Assembly: GCA_021158245.1 (NCBI GenBank)
Contig: JAGGVB010000044.1
Span: forward strand, 1-62,231
DNA: 62,231 nt
From: a bacterium
Lineage (GTDB): Bacteria > Zhuqueibacterota > QNDG01
Direction: 5' to 3'
A program made the translations under genes and the position numbers. Positions 51,250-59,992 of this stretch are shown in pieces. Below the pieces are notes generated by a model, which was not told the DNA's origin, did not search any database, and saw only the letters and a list, made by a program, of their open reading frames with translations. Numbering within the stretch: the stretch's first letter is position 1; the number at the start of each line of letters is the position of its first letter.

Positions 51250-52857
51250 ATGAAGAGAGTGTTTTTAATCGTAATTGTCCTGTTTTCCATGTCTTTTCTT
51301 TTTTTTGAAAAGGCTTCGTCCTGTACAAATATCCTTGTAAGCAAAGGCGCAACAAAGGACGGCTCTGCAATTATAACCTACTCATGCGATGGTGAATTCC
51401 TGCCGCATTTAAGGTACACACCTGCTGCAGATCATAAAAAAGACGAATTTATTGAAATACGTACTAGAGACGGTAAAGTGCATAAAATTCCGCAGGTTCC
51501 GCACACCTATGCAGTTGTGGGCCTGATGAACGAGTTCCAGCTTGCAATAGGAGAAACAACTTTTGACGGGAGAAAGGAACTGCGTAATCCTGACGGCCTT
51601 CTGCATTACTGGACTTTGATGAATCTTGCTTTGAAGAGAGCAAAAACAGCAAGGGAAGCAATTAAAGTTATTACTGATCTTGTTGAGAAGTATGGATATG
51701 CAAGTACAGGTGAAACATTTTCAATTGCAGATCCTAATGAAGTCTGGATAATGGATATGATCGGGCCTGGCCCAGGAGGCAAAGGGGCAGTGTGGGTTGC
51801 ACTCAGAGTCCCTGAAGGATACATGTGCGCCCATGCAAACATGTCAAGAATCGGAGAATTCCCTCTGAACGACACAAAAAACTGTATGCATTCAAAAAAT
51901 GTAATCTCAATTGCCGAGGAAAAAGGGTATTTTGACCGTAAATCCGGTAAGCCATTCAGGTTCTGCGATGTATATGATCCTGCAACTCCCGAGAAATGCC
52001 TCTACTGCGGATCAAGAGTGTGGAGCATATTCAGAAGGAGCGCTCCGTCAAAGAATTTTTTATCGGATTTTGCAAGAGGTGTCAAGGGTGCGGAACGTCT
52101 GCCGCTTTTTATAAAACCGGATTCAAAATTTTCAGTTAAAGACGTAATGTCTCTTATGAGAGATCATTATGAGGGTACTCCATTTGATATGACAAAGGGT
52201 GTTGATGCAGGCCCGTTCGGAACTCCCAACAGATGGCGCCCTATTACATGGAAGGTTGACAGTGTAAAATATGCATGGGAGAGGCCGATCTCCACACAGC
52301 AGACAGGATTTTCTTTTGTATCCCAGTCCCGCTCTTATTTGCCTGATGCTGTAGGCGGAGTACTCTGGTACGGAATGGATGATACTTACACAACGTGCTA
52401 CATTCCTCTTTACTGCAGGATTGATGCATTGCCGGAAGCATTTACTGTCGGCAGTATGAGAAAATTTTCTTTTGATTCTGCATGGTGGGCGTTTAATTTT
52501 GTTGCAAATATAGCAAATCTCAAGTACTCATACATGATAAAAGACATACAAAAAGTTCAGTCGGAACTGGAGAATAATTTCTTCGAACTTCAGCCGGCTG
52601 TAGAAAAAACCGCTTTGGAACTGTCAAAGAAAAATCCTGAACTTATGAAAAAATACCTGACTGATTACTCAGTTATGCACGGCCAGGAAGTTGTGAGAAG
52701 GTGGGAACAGCTCGGCAAGGATCTGATTGTAAAATACAATGACGGTTACGTGAAGAATGAGAAGGGGGGGATCAACTCAGTCGGTTATCCTGAGCAGTGG
52801 CTGAAAAGGGTAATAAAATCCCGGGGAAACAGCTGTAAGGTTCCGGTCTGGAAATAA
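51250..52857 (+). CDS. C69 family dipeptidase, exported
   Basis: The 535-residue protein starts at ATG 51250 with AGGAGAG upstream; a longer frame from 51175 has no support. The signal peptide ends ...KASS, so Cys of CTNILVSKGATKDGS becomes the mature N-terminus and the nucleophile, as in Ntn-type C69 peptidases (PepD). Further family segments: GETTFDGRKEL, GETFSIADPNEVWIMDMIGPG and ANMSRIGEFPL. The C-terminal third is helical and typical for the larger members. It would cleave dipeptides in the periplasm. The start Cys after a signal peptide is how this group is usually exported. Confidence 0.92.
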   Translation: MKRVFLIVIVLFSMSFLFFEKASSCTNILVSKGATKDGSAIITYSCDGEFLPHLRYTPAADHKKDEFIEIRTRDGKVHKIPQVPHTYAVVGLMNEFQLAIGETTFDGRKELRNPDGLLHYWTLMNLALKRAKTAREAIKVITDLVEKYGYASTGETFSIADPNEVWIMDMIGPGPGGKGAVWVALRVPEGYMCAHANMSRIGEFPLNDTKNCMHSKNVISIAEEKGYFDRKSGKPFRFCDVYDPATPEKCLYCGSRVWSIFRRSAPSKNFLSDFARGVKGAERLPLFIKPDSKFSVKDVMSLMRDHYEGTPFDMTKGVDAGPFGTPNRWRPITWKVDSVKYAWERPISTQQTGFSFVSQSRSYLPDAVGGVLWYGMDDTYTTCYIPLYCRIDALPEAFTVGSMRKFSFDSAWWAFNFVANIANLKYSYMIKDIQKVQSELENNFFELQPAVEKTALELSKKNPELMKKYLTDYSVMHGQEVVRRWEQLGKDLIVKYNDGYVKNEKGGINSVGYPEQWLKRVIKSRGNSCKVPVWK

Positions 52858-52886
52858 TAGGTAAAGGGTTTTAGTTTATTAATAGT

Positions 52887-53035
52887 AGGGGCTGTGTCAA
52901 AAGTCCTAACCCTGTCATTGCGAGCGTCTTTTTGCGAAGCAATCTCTTCAATTCGTGCTCAATTCCTGAGATTGCCATGTCGCTTTGCTCATCGTAATGA
53001 CTTCAAATCGACTTTTGATACAGCCCCTTTTTTTA
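52887..53035. repeat. Nested inverted repeat, MITE-like intergenic element, also acting as terminator
   Basis: Outer arms AGGGGCTGTGTCAAAAGTC (52887-52905) and GACTTTTGATACAGCCCCT (53010-53028) match at 18 of 19 bases. Inner arms at 52914-52946 and 52968-53001 begin GTCATT and end in GTAATGAC, with GCAATCTC/GAGATTGC at their inner ends. The right arm is followed by seven T, so it can terminate the C69 transcript. The GTCATTGCGAGC...AAGCAATCTC words resemble a dispersed palindromic repeat known from many genomes; that link is from memory. A frame of 89 codons across it is spurious. Confidence 0.8.
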
Positions 53036-53101
53036 TTTTTATCCACAAATTTCGGAATTGTTTTAAGGCATCCTTTCCTGATTTGATTCAGGAACAATAT
53101 T

Positions 53102-54649
53102 TTAAAATTTTACAATTGTTGGTGCAAGTTCAGATACCATGTCCGAAATTGTTTCAATCGTAGCATTTGAACACTGCACTTCCCGCGTGCCCATTATCTG
53201 AGCAGTCTGAACATTGACCAGTTTTGCTGTAATGATCAGTAAATTGCCAAGCTTGTTTATGCTGCCTGTCAGAATGTATTCTGCATTCAAATGCTGCCCG
53301 ATTTCCGCTGCATTTGATGCTGTAAGCCCTGTCTGCTGATATTTCAGTTCATCCAGAACTGCTGCTATCTGGTTTCTTTCAATCAGTTCAATCAGTTCGC
53401 TGTTTCCGAGTTTGCTCTCCAGAAGATATGTCGTTGTCTGTGCAACATCATCTTTAATTCCTCTTGCATCAAAAGTCATAACTGCAACACGTTTGCGGCT
53501 GCCGTATGCAATTAAAGGTTCCGTTGGTGTCGTAATTTTTATGGACGAACCGAATCCGCGCTGAGCTTTTCCTGCAATTGGCTTGTTAGTACTGAAGCGT
53601 TCATAACCTTCCATGCCTGATAACTGCCATATATTGATATGGCTCAGAGACTTATCGGTGAGGTCTTTATAAGCAGCAGCAAACCATTTACCGTTTTTCG
53701 AGATCGCCATACCTGTAAGTTTGCCGGGCATTGGATAGTTCTGCTCTATAACGCCGTTTTGAATGTTCCAGAATGAGATGCGGCCGTTCCTGAGAGTTGA
53801 GTTGTCAGTTATTGCATATTTTCTGTCAGGAGATATAAGGAAAAAACCGATATTCATTCTGTTGCCGGTCAGTGTTTCTATTTCGCTTCCTGTTTTCCAG
53901 TCAAAGAAGGAGAGATTGTATTTAAAAATCATTCTCCTTCCTCCCTTTGCAAGTACATGCTCTTCAATACCCACACCAATGAAATTTCGGTCGAAACTGA
54001 CGGAAGCTGATTTAATGTCTATTCCGGAACCCTGAATAGTTCGTGCCTCTATTGAAGTTTTGCGGATTGACGAAAGTTTGTTTACATCCCAGATAATCAT
54101 CTTGCGGTCCTGGGAAATAGAAAGCAACTGATCTCCTCCGATACTGAATGCAACAGAAATAACTTTCTTTCTATGTCCTTTCATCTTCCCCTTAAGTATA
54201 CCCAATGGGAATTCCCAGACAAAAACTTCTTTTCTCTTTCCTGCAGCAGCCAGTATGCGGCCATCCGGCGATAGTGATAGATCCAGAATTGATGATCCGT
54301 ATTCTTTTAAAGTTTTTTCCAATCTGCCGCTGTAAAGGTCCCAGATACATATCTTCCCATCTTCTCCGCCTGTTATTAGCCGTGTAACTTTCCAGTCGAA
54401 AAGAGCCGCATTAATTGCACCCCAGTGGGCTTTAATCTTATGAATAGTTCTTTTTGCACTTATATCATGGATATAGAGATTACCTTTTAAATCGCCCCAT
54501 GCAATAAAGCGGCCGTTGCCGCTGATTCTTAGAAATGTGACCTTCTGTGAATGCACTGGTATCTGCTGTTCAAGGTAGAGGTTAAACTGTGCAAATGCAG
54601 TGCTGTTTAATATCACAAATAATCCGATGAAGGGTATCCATCGTTTCAT
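53102..54649 (-). CDS. Exported WD40-repeat protein with C-terminal CsgG-like domain
   Basis: From ATG 54649 (GGGAGGT upstream) the protein has 515 residues. A signal peptide ends STAFAQ (about residue 21). WD40-type repeats cover about 30-345 (IHKIKAHWGAINAALFDW, CIWDLYSGRLEKTLKEYG, MKGHRKKVISVAFS, MIIWDVNKL are repeat parts). The last 140 residues, beginning KRVAVMTFDARGI, resemble the CsgG/TolB-N-type fold: LESKLGNSELIELIERNQIAAVLDELKYQQTG, then AAEIGQHLNAEYILTGSINKLG. The combination suggests a periplasmic or outer-membrane-associated complex. It is downstream of a small barrel gene, 11 bases after it, on the same strand. Confidence 0.83.
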   Translation of the reverse strand: MKRWIPFIGLFVILNSTAFAQFNLYLEQQIPVHSQKVTFLRISGNGRFIAWGDLKGNLYIHDISAKRTIHKIKAHWGAINAALFDWKVTRLITGGEDGKICIWDLYSGRLEKTLKEYGSSILDLSLSPDGRILAAAGKRKEVFVWEFPLGILKGKMKGHRKKVISVAFSIGGDQLLSISQDRKMIIWDVNKLSSIRKTSIEARTIQGSGIDIKSASVSFDRNFIGVGIEEHVLAKGGRRMIFKYNLSFFDWKTGSEIETLTGNRMNIGFFLISPDRKYAITDNSTLRNGRISFWNIQNGVIEQNYPMPGKLTGMAISKNGKWFAAAYKDLTDKSLSHINIWQLSGMEGYERFSTNKPIAGKAQRGFGSSIKITTPTEPLIAYGSRKRVAVMTFDARGIKDDVAQTTTYLLESKLGNSELIELIERNQIAAVLDELKYQQTGLTASNAAEIGQHLNAEYILTGSINKLGNLLIITAKLVNVQTAQIMGTREVQCSNATIETISDMVSELAPTIVKF

Positions 54650-54693
54650 TGAATATACCTCCCGAAAGTTCAGTCTGTACAAATTTTTATGAT

Positions 54694-55227
54694 TTAGAAG
54701 ATAAAGGAGAGGCCTGTCATAATCATAATTATACCTCCCTTTGATTCTTTTTCAGGAGAAAAACCGTAAGTTATAACTGTGTTAAATGCTGCGTATTCAT
54801 TGAAAAAACTTTTTACGCCTCCGCCTATTGTAATGTAGGAGTAGTCAATAAAATTTTTATCTTCCGGGATGTCAAATGTATATTGATAATATCTGCCTGT
54901 AAAGTAAGGCACGGTTTTAGAGGCAGTGGCCATGTTGAGGTTGAAAAAAATAGAGCCGCTGTACTGGACATCAACTTTTGGGTCTCCGTTGTCGTCCTTG
55001 CCGGTAGAAAAACTTACTATAGGTGCAATGCCAACCTGAAAGAATTTAGTGTAGTATTTTCCGTAGCTTATCTGCAGAGATCCGTAACCGTTTGCATCGA
55101 TGTTTTCTCCAACGAATGTGGAGAAGAATCCGAGAAAACTTACTTCTTTGTCCCCGGCCTGGATTTGAGCAAAACAACTGCCGGTGATAATTAATAATAA
55201 CGCCAAAATCAGTGCTGTTTTCTTCAT
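54694..55227 (-). CDS. Small outer-membrane beta-barrel protein
   Basis: The 177-residue protein has a signal peptide (MKKTALILALLLIITGSCFAQ) and about eight alternating amphipathic segments (ANGYGSLQISYGKYY, FQVGIAPIVSFSTG, VQYSGSIFFNLNMA, SYITIGGGVKSFF, AAFNTVITYGFSP) ending in GLSFIF with the C-terminal Phe expected for barrel insertion. The size suits an 8-strand OmpX/OmpW-like barrel. It is the first of two minus-strand genes with the WD40-CsgG-like protein. GGAGGAG precedes the start. Function is unknown. Confidence 0.8.
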   Translation of the reverse strand: MKKTALILALLLIITGSCFAQIQAGDKEVSFLGFFSTFVGENIDANGYGSLQISYGKYYTKFFQVGIAPIVSFSTGKDDNGDPKVDVQYSGSIFFNLNMATASKTVPYFTGRYYQYTFDIPEDKNFIDYSYITIGGGVKSFFNEYAAFNTVITYGFSPEKESKGGIIMIMTGLSFIF

Positions 55228-55637
55228 AGTACTCCTCCTTTTTGAATGTAGTATTAAAAGTTTAATTTAAAATAGTTTTTACTTTAGTGCCACAAAGTAT
55301 TTGAAGTTAAAAAGGGAGTATTATGGATAAAAGGCCTTTGCGGCGTTTAAGGCTGTAAATTTTATTAATGTTTGTTATAAGATTGCGATAGTATGCCAGA
55401 AAGTCAAGAAAAAGATTAAATTAGTGAATAGTAAAAAATGAGACAAGAAATGGTCTCCGGTCAAAATTGTAGAGATGTGCAGGCGCAAAAAATAATATTG
55501 TCTGCACAGTTAAACACGCCCTTTGATTCAGTACCTTTAAGGAACGCAAATAATCTCTTTTATGTTTGTAATTGATTTGTTAAATTACAAGCGGAATGTA
55601 GTAGTTTTTTCATATATTTTTTTATAAGGATTCTAAA
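55228..55637. other. Divergent intergenic region
   Basis: About 410 bases hold the promoters of the barrel gene (-) and the ferritin-like gene (+). I see no hairpin or repeat. A tiny plus-strand frame at 55323-55358 (MDKRPLRRLRL, with AAAGGGAG five bases upstream) could be a leader peptide but may be chance. Confidence 0.5.
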
Positions 55638-56360
55638 ATGAAGAGTGAATTAACGGAAATTGTCCGTATATGTCTTAAACTGGAAAAAAAGGCAATTGAT
55701 CTATACCAGAAAATGTCAGATATTGCCATAGAAGAGGATTTGAAAAAATTGTGGCAGTCTATGTCAGCACAGGAAAAGACACATGTTGATTTTTGGGAAA
55801 AACTTTTAAGGCTCGTCTCTGATAAAAAAATATGGAACATATTTGAGAATCCGGGAAAAATCCTGGATGAACTGAAAGTGTTAGATATTGAAACAGAAAA
55901 ATATTTTTTGGATACTTCAAAACTGTCAGATCCTGCAGTATCTTTTCTTGTAGCATACCGTCTTGAAATCATAATGCTTCATCCTGCATTTGCTGCAATG
56001 TTTATTATGATGAAAGACCTGGCCGGCAGTTCTCCGGCAGATGCTTATGAGGCCCACATAGGGACACTGCTTGACGGAATAAAACAGCATAAAATGATCA
56101 GCCCGGAATTTGAGCTGATTGATGATCTCGCAAGGAGGTTATGGAAGAGGAATAAAGAGATCGCTGAACATCTGGCCAAGATAAATGCTCTGCATGGAGT
56201 TGTTCCAATCTGCATGCACTGTAAAAAAATAAGAAATGATGATGGATACTGGAGTAATGTGGAAAAATATTTAAAAACAGGCATGCCTGATACTGCAATG
56301 CTTTCTCATGGTATTTGCCCTGAATGTATGAAGAAATACTACAGTGAATATATTGATTAG
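55638..56360 (+). CDS. Ferritin-like protein fused to a Cys/His zinc-type tail of signalling proteins
   Basis: The 240-residue protein has two parts. Residues about 1-185 look like a four-helix ferritin/rubrerythrin bundle: LKLEKKAIDLYQKM (Glu), AQEKTHVDFWEKL (ExxH pair), and the second half YRLEIIMLHPAFAAM (Glu and His). Residues about 190-240 read GVVPICMHCKKIRNDDGYWSNVEKY then HGICPECMKKYY, with Cys-x2-Cys, His-x-Cys-x2-Cys in the pattern of the short domain that ends many GAF/PAS sensors and response regulators. A fusion of the two is unusual. It could sense iron, redox or a gas. Cytoplasmic; no signal peptide; stands alone. Confidence 0.75.
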   Translation: MKSELTEIVRICLKLEKKAIDLYQKMSDIAIEEDLKKLWQSMSAQEKTHVDFWEKLLRLVSDKKIWNIFENPGKILDELKVLDIETEKYFLDTSKLSDPAVSFLVAYRLEIIMLHPAFAAMFIMMKDLAGSSPADAYEAHIGTLLDGIKQHKMISPEFELIDDLARRLWKRNKEIAEHLAKINALHGVVPICMHCKKIRNDDGYWSNVEKYLKTGMPDTAMLSHGICPECMKKYYSEYID

Positions 56361-56502
56361 ACAATCCATAGATAAACTTTTTGATAAATTTGATTTTTTA
56401 TAAAAATATGTTTTGATTTTTTCAAAAATTCTGTTACTTTAACTTGCTTAAATTTTTATTTATCAATCTAACAGAGTGTGTTGTAAGTGTGAGGGGTGTA
56501 AA

Positions 56503-57714
56503 ATGGTACATGTGAGAAAGAAAAAGGGTGTGATCGGTATACTTACGGGCGGCGGGGATGTACCAGGTCTTAATCCTGCTATTCGTGCAATAACAATCCG
56601 TGCGCTGCGTGAAGGGTATAAGGTTATTGGGTTACGCAGAGGCTGGGCAGGTGTAATGGAGATGAGTCGCGAGAAAGATGCGGACAACAGTGATAATTTT
56701 GAATATTTGACTGAAGAAATTGTAAACAAGAAAGGAAGATCCGGAGGTACTTATCTTCACAGTTCAAGGACAAAACCGAGTAATGTAAAAAAAGAGGATG
56801 TGCCTGTTCATCTTAAGGATAAGTATAATAAAGATATTAATGATTTAACTCCTGAGGTACTTAAAAATCTGGATTTTCTCGGCGTTGATTATCTTATACC
56901 TATTGGAGGAGATGATACTTTAAGTTATGCTGTAAGGCTATATCAGGAGGGTGTAAAGGTTATTGCAATACCCAAGACTATGGATAATGATGTTCCCGGA
57001 ACAGATTATTGTATCGGGTTTTCAACCTGCGTTACACGTACAATTAATATGACAAATGCACTCAGGACATCAGCAGGGTCACATGAGAGGTTTTTAGTAC
57101 TTGAAGTTTTCGGAAGGTATGCCGGATTTACGGCAATGCTGCCAACAATGGCAGGAGCTGCAAACAGATGTGTAATTCCTGAGTATAAGTTTAATGTCGA
57201 ACTATTAACTCAGCTTTTAGCTGAAGACAGGTTTCGTAATCCAAGCAGATATTCTGTTGTACTTGTATCTGAAGGGGCCATGTTTAAAGGCGGAGAGATG
57301 GTTTTTGAAGACACAGAGAAGGATGCATACGGCCATGCAAAATTAGGCGGGATAGGTGATCTCCTCTCACGCGAGCTGAAGCAAATTTCTCCCAAATACA
57401 ACAATGGAAGGCCGATAAATATTATTTATCAGAAGCTCGGTTATCTGGTAAGGACAGGAGATCCGGATGCACTTGATTCCATAGTTCCTATGGCATACGG
57501 TAATCTTGCCCTTGATCTTGTTCTTGATGAAATTCACGGCAGACTTGTAGTGCTGAAAAACGGCCGTTATGATAATATGCCTATTGAGGTTATTACAAGC
57601 AAGAAGAAGATTGTTAATGTGAAACGTTTTTATAATACGGAAAGATTAAGGCCATATTATAAGAGTTTTGAAATGAAGCCACTTCTTATTATGACAAGTG
57701 AGTCTGATTTTTAA
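56503..57714 (+). CDS. pfp: 6-phosphofructokinase, predicted pyrophosphate-dependent
   Basis: The 403-residue enzyme phosphorylates fructose 6-phosphate. The start ATG 56503 has GAGGGGTG upstream; GTG 56476 is unsupported. GGGDVPGLNPAIRA is the first phosphate loop. Two residues decide the donor: GGDDT (Asp where ATP enzymes have Gly) and PKTMDND (Lys where ATP enzymes have Gly), both of which mark PPi-using enzymes in this family. Catalytic Asp pair in KTMDNDVPGTD and MATASAGSHERF-like substrate loop (RTSAGSHERF) follow. Length fits the group of 400-residue PPi enzymes. A reversible PPi-PFK fits an energy-limited anaerobe. Confidence 0.9.
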   Translation: MVHVRKKKGVIGILTGGGDVPGLNPAIRAITIRALREGYKVIGLRRGWAGVMEMSREKDADNSDNFEYLTEEIVNKKGRSGGTYLHSSRTKPSNVKKEDVPVHLKDKYNKDINDLTPEVLKNLDFLGVDYLIPIGGDDTLSYAVRLYQEGVKVIAIPKTMDNDVPGTDYCIGFSTCVTRTINMTNALRTSAGSHERFLVLEVFGRYAGFTAMLPTMAGAANRCVIPEYKFNVELLTQLLAEDRFRNPSRYSVVLVSEGAMFKGGEMVFEDTEKDAYGHAKLGGIGDLLSRELKQISPKYNNGRPINIIYQKLGYLVRTGDPDALDSIVPMAYGNLALDLVLDEIHGRLVVLKNGRYDNMPIEVITSKKKIVNVKRFYNTERLRPYYKSFEMKPLLIMTSESDF

Positions 57715-57817
57715 TTGATCAACGTTAAAGATCAGGATAGTAATCAATTGCATCAGAGACACAGATAGTGCTCTTATTAAGAGTCCTGTTTAATAACCAA
57801 ATAAACGGAGGTATTGA

Positions 57818-59899
57818 ATGAAGATGGAATTCAAACCCTATGTTCCCGCAAAAACTGCTATGACTGAGTTTACTTTCAGAGCAGTTCTTCTCGGTGTAAT
57901 TCTTGCGGTTATTCTCGGTGCTGCAAATACTTACCTGGGAATGAAAGCAGGTATGACAGTTGCAGCAACATTCCCTGCTGCTGTTATTGCAATGGCAGTA
58001 ATGAGAGCCTTTAAGGGAACTATACTTGAAGAAAATATTGCCAGAACAACAGGAGCTGTGGGTGAAGCTCTTGCAGCAGGTGCGGTTTTTGTAATTCCCG
58101 CATTTATTATGTCAGGAGTCTGGACCAGTTTTGATTATGTACAGTCAACTCTCCTGATGCTTGTCGGCGGTATTCTTGGTGTGCTTTTTGTGATTATTCT
58201 TCGTAAGACTATGGTGGAAGACCAGTCTTTGCCTTATCCTGAGAGCCGTGCATGCGCAGAGATAGTAAAAGCAGGCCAGGGCGGAGCAACCGGAGCAGGC
58301 CTTGTTTTCGGTACAATGGGACTTGCAGGGCTTATTGAACTTCTGAAAAATTCCAAAGGATTAACCATTATCCAGCATGCTTTTGAAGGGTTTTTCCATC
58401 TTGGGGCATCAAAAATTGCTCTTCTGAATCCTCAGGCTAAGATTATTGCAGTAAAGGACAGAATAGCAGAGTTTACACATCAGGGCGGAATACTTTTACC
58501 GAGTCCCCAGGCATCCCCTGCATTTCTCGGAGTAGGCTATATTATCGGATTCAGGCTTTCGGCAGTAACTTTTTCCGGCGGTGTGTTCGGATGGCTTTTT
58601 TTAATGCCTATAGTATTATTTTTAATGAGTAATGACCTTTCATTTTTTGCAGCGGGCAGCAACTGGATAGATGTTGCAAAGTCTGCATACAATGCAACTG
58701 TTAAACCTATTGCAGTAGGCGGAATGCTTGTCGGTTCAATTTATACGTTATTTTCCATGCGTAAGAATCTTGCCAACGGACTGTCAAGAGGCTTCAAGGA
58801 TATTAAACAAATGGGTAAGAGTGATACGGAAGTTTCAAGAGTTGAAAAGGACGCTCCATTTGGAATAGTTCTTGTGGCGATATTTGTTCTTGTTCTTACC
58901 ATGATACTGATTTTCCAGCAAGTAATTAAAAGTCCGATAAATCCAGGCTGGGGCGGCGCTGTAACATCAGCAATTGTTATGGCGTTAGCAGGGTTTTTGT
59001 TTGCGGCTGTTGCAGGATACCTTGTAGGAATTATCGGATCTTCTTCAAATCCTATTTCAGGCCTAGCTTTAACAACACTGCTTATGGCTGCAATCCTGAT
59101 GGTTGTTATAGGGCTTAAAGGGAGCGCAGGTGTTGCGGCAACTCTTGCTGTAGCTGCAGTTGTGGCGTGTTCAACAGGTGTTGCAGGAGATATGATGCAG
59201 GATTGGAAGGTAGGACATATCCTCGGCGGTACGCCATGGAAAATGCAGATCGGCGGAATCATCGGCGTTATTGCAGCTGCTCTGGTTCTGGTTCTTCCCA
59301 TTATGCTGCTAGACAATGTGCCGGGAGATCCTACTGCACATGCAATCGGCGGAGAAGAGCTTCCTGCACCTCAGGCGGGCCTTATGTCAATGATGGCGAG
59401 AGGTATTGTAAGCGGCCAGATGGCATGGCCTCTTGTAATTGCAGGGATGTTTTTTGCAATTGCATTGATTCTAATCAAATCTCCTTCTCCGATGCTCATT
59501 TCTGTTGGAATGTACCTTCCGTTTGGTACTACGTTTGCAATTTTTGTTGGTGGAGTTATTAAATTTTTTATGGATAAAAGTGCAGGTAGGGTAGCAGGGA
59601 AGATGGCTGATGAAAAGAAGATTCAGGGCGAGGATCGTACTAACTTTGTTCAAAGTATAATTGAGAAAGCTGAGAACGTGGGTCTGCTTCTTGCTTCTGG
59701 TCTTGTTGCAGGTGAAGCGCTTATGGGAATTCTTCTTGCAGGATTGGTTGCAATGCAGATCAACCTGAACGAGATGCTCCATAATGTACCTGCTTTGTCA
59801 CATACAATATTTGGTACAATTCTTTATTTTGTAGTATTCATTGTTCTTGCATGGATTATGATAAGTATCCCTGTGAAGAAACTGAATGAAAGTAAATAA
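57818..59899 (+). CDS. OPT family oligopeptide transporter
   Basis: The 693-residue membrane protein has about sixteen helices. It begins with a short polar tail and LGVILAVILGAANTYLGMKAGMTVAATFPAAVIAM, the OPT signature region, given here in halves; further family segments are NIARTTGAVGEALAAGAVFVIPA, PYPESRACAEIVKAGQGG and SSSNPISGLALTTLL. Bacterial OPT proteins import small peptides or metal complexes with protons. GGAGG precedes ATG 57818. A terminator follows the stop. Together with the C69 and S9 peptidases it suits growth on peptides, but it is not in their operons. Confidence 0.93.
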   Translation: MKMEFKPYVPAKTAMTEFTFRAVLLGVILAVILGAANTYLGMKAGMTVAATFPAAVIAMAVMRAFKGTILEENIARTTGAVGEALAAGAVFVIPAFIMSGVWTSFDYVQSTLLMLVGGILGVLFVIILRKTMVEDQSLPYPESRACAEIVKAGQGGATGAGLVFGTMGLAGLIELLKNSKGLTIIQHAFEGFFHLGASKIALLNPQAKIIAVKDRIAEFTHQGGILLPSPQASPAFLGVGYIIGFRLSAVTFSGGVFGWLFLMPIVLFLMSNDLSFFAAGSNWIDVAKSAYNATVKPIAVGGMLVGSIYTLFSMRKNLANGLSRGFKDIKQMGKSDTEVSRVEKDAPFGIVLVAIFVLVLTMILIFQQVIKSPINPGWGGAVTSAIVMALAGFLFAAVAGYLVGIIGSSSNPISGLALTTLLMAAILMVVIGLKGSAGVAATLAVAAVVACSTGVAGDMMQDWKVGHILGGTPWKMQIGGIIGVIAAALVLVLPIMLLDNVPGDPTAHAIGGEELPAPQAGLMSMMARGIVSGQMAWPLVIAGMFFAIALILIKSPSPMLISVGMYLPFGTTFAIFVGGVIKFFMDKSAGRVAGKMADEKKIQGEDRTNFVQSIIEKAENVGLLLASGLVAGEALMGILLAGLVAMQINLNEMLHNVPALSHTIFGTILYFVVFIVLAWIMISIPVKKLNESK

Positions 59900-59922
59900 T
59901 CAGATAAATTGGTAATTAATTT

Positions 59923-59962
59923 ACAGCGGAGATCTTATACGGTTTATGTAAGTCTCCGCTGT
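59923..59962 (+). terminator. Intrinsic terminator after the OPT transporter
   Basis: ACAGCGGAGA and TCTCCGCTGT form a perfect 10-bp stem; a second small stem (CTTA/TAAG) lies inside the loop; ACTGTTTTTATTTT follows. It lies inside the N-terminal part of the longest frame of the following gene, which argues that that gene starts later. Confidence 0.8.
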
Positions 59963-59992
59963 ACTGTTTTTATTTTAAAGGCGGATTTTATT

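Noticed and set aside
52894-53163. Frame of 89 codons at the nested inverted repeat
   Set aside because: It spans the two arms of the repeat and the end of the opposite gene; its sequence is explained by the repeat.
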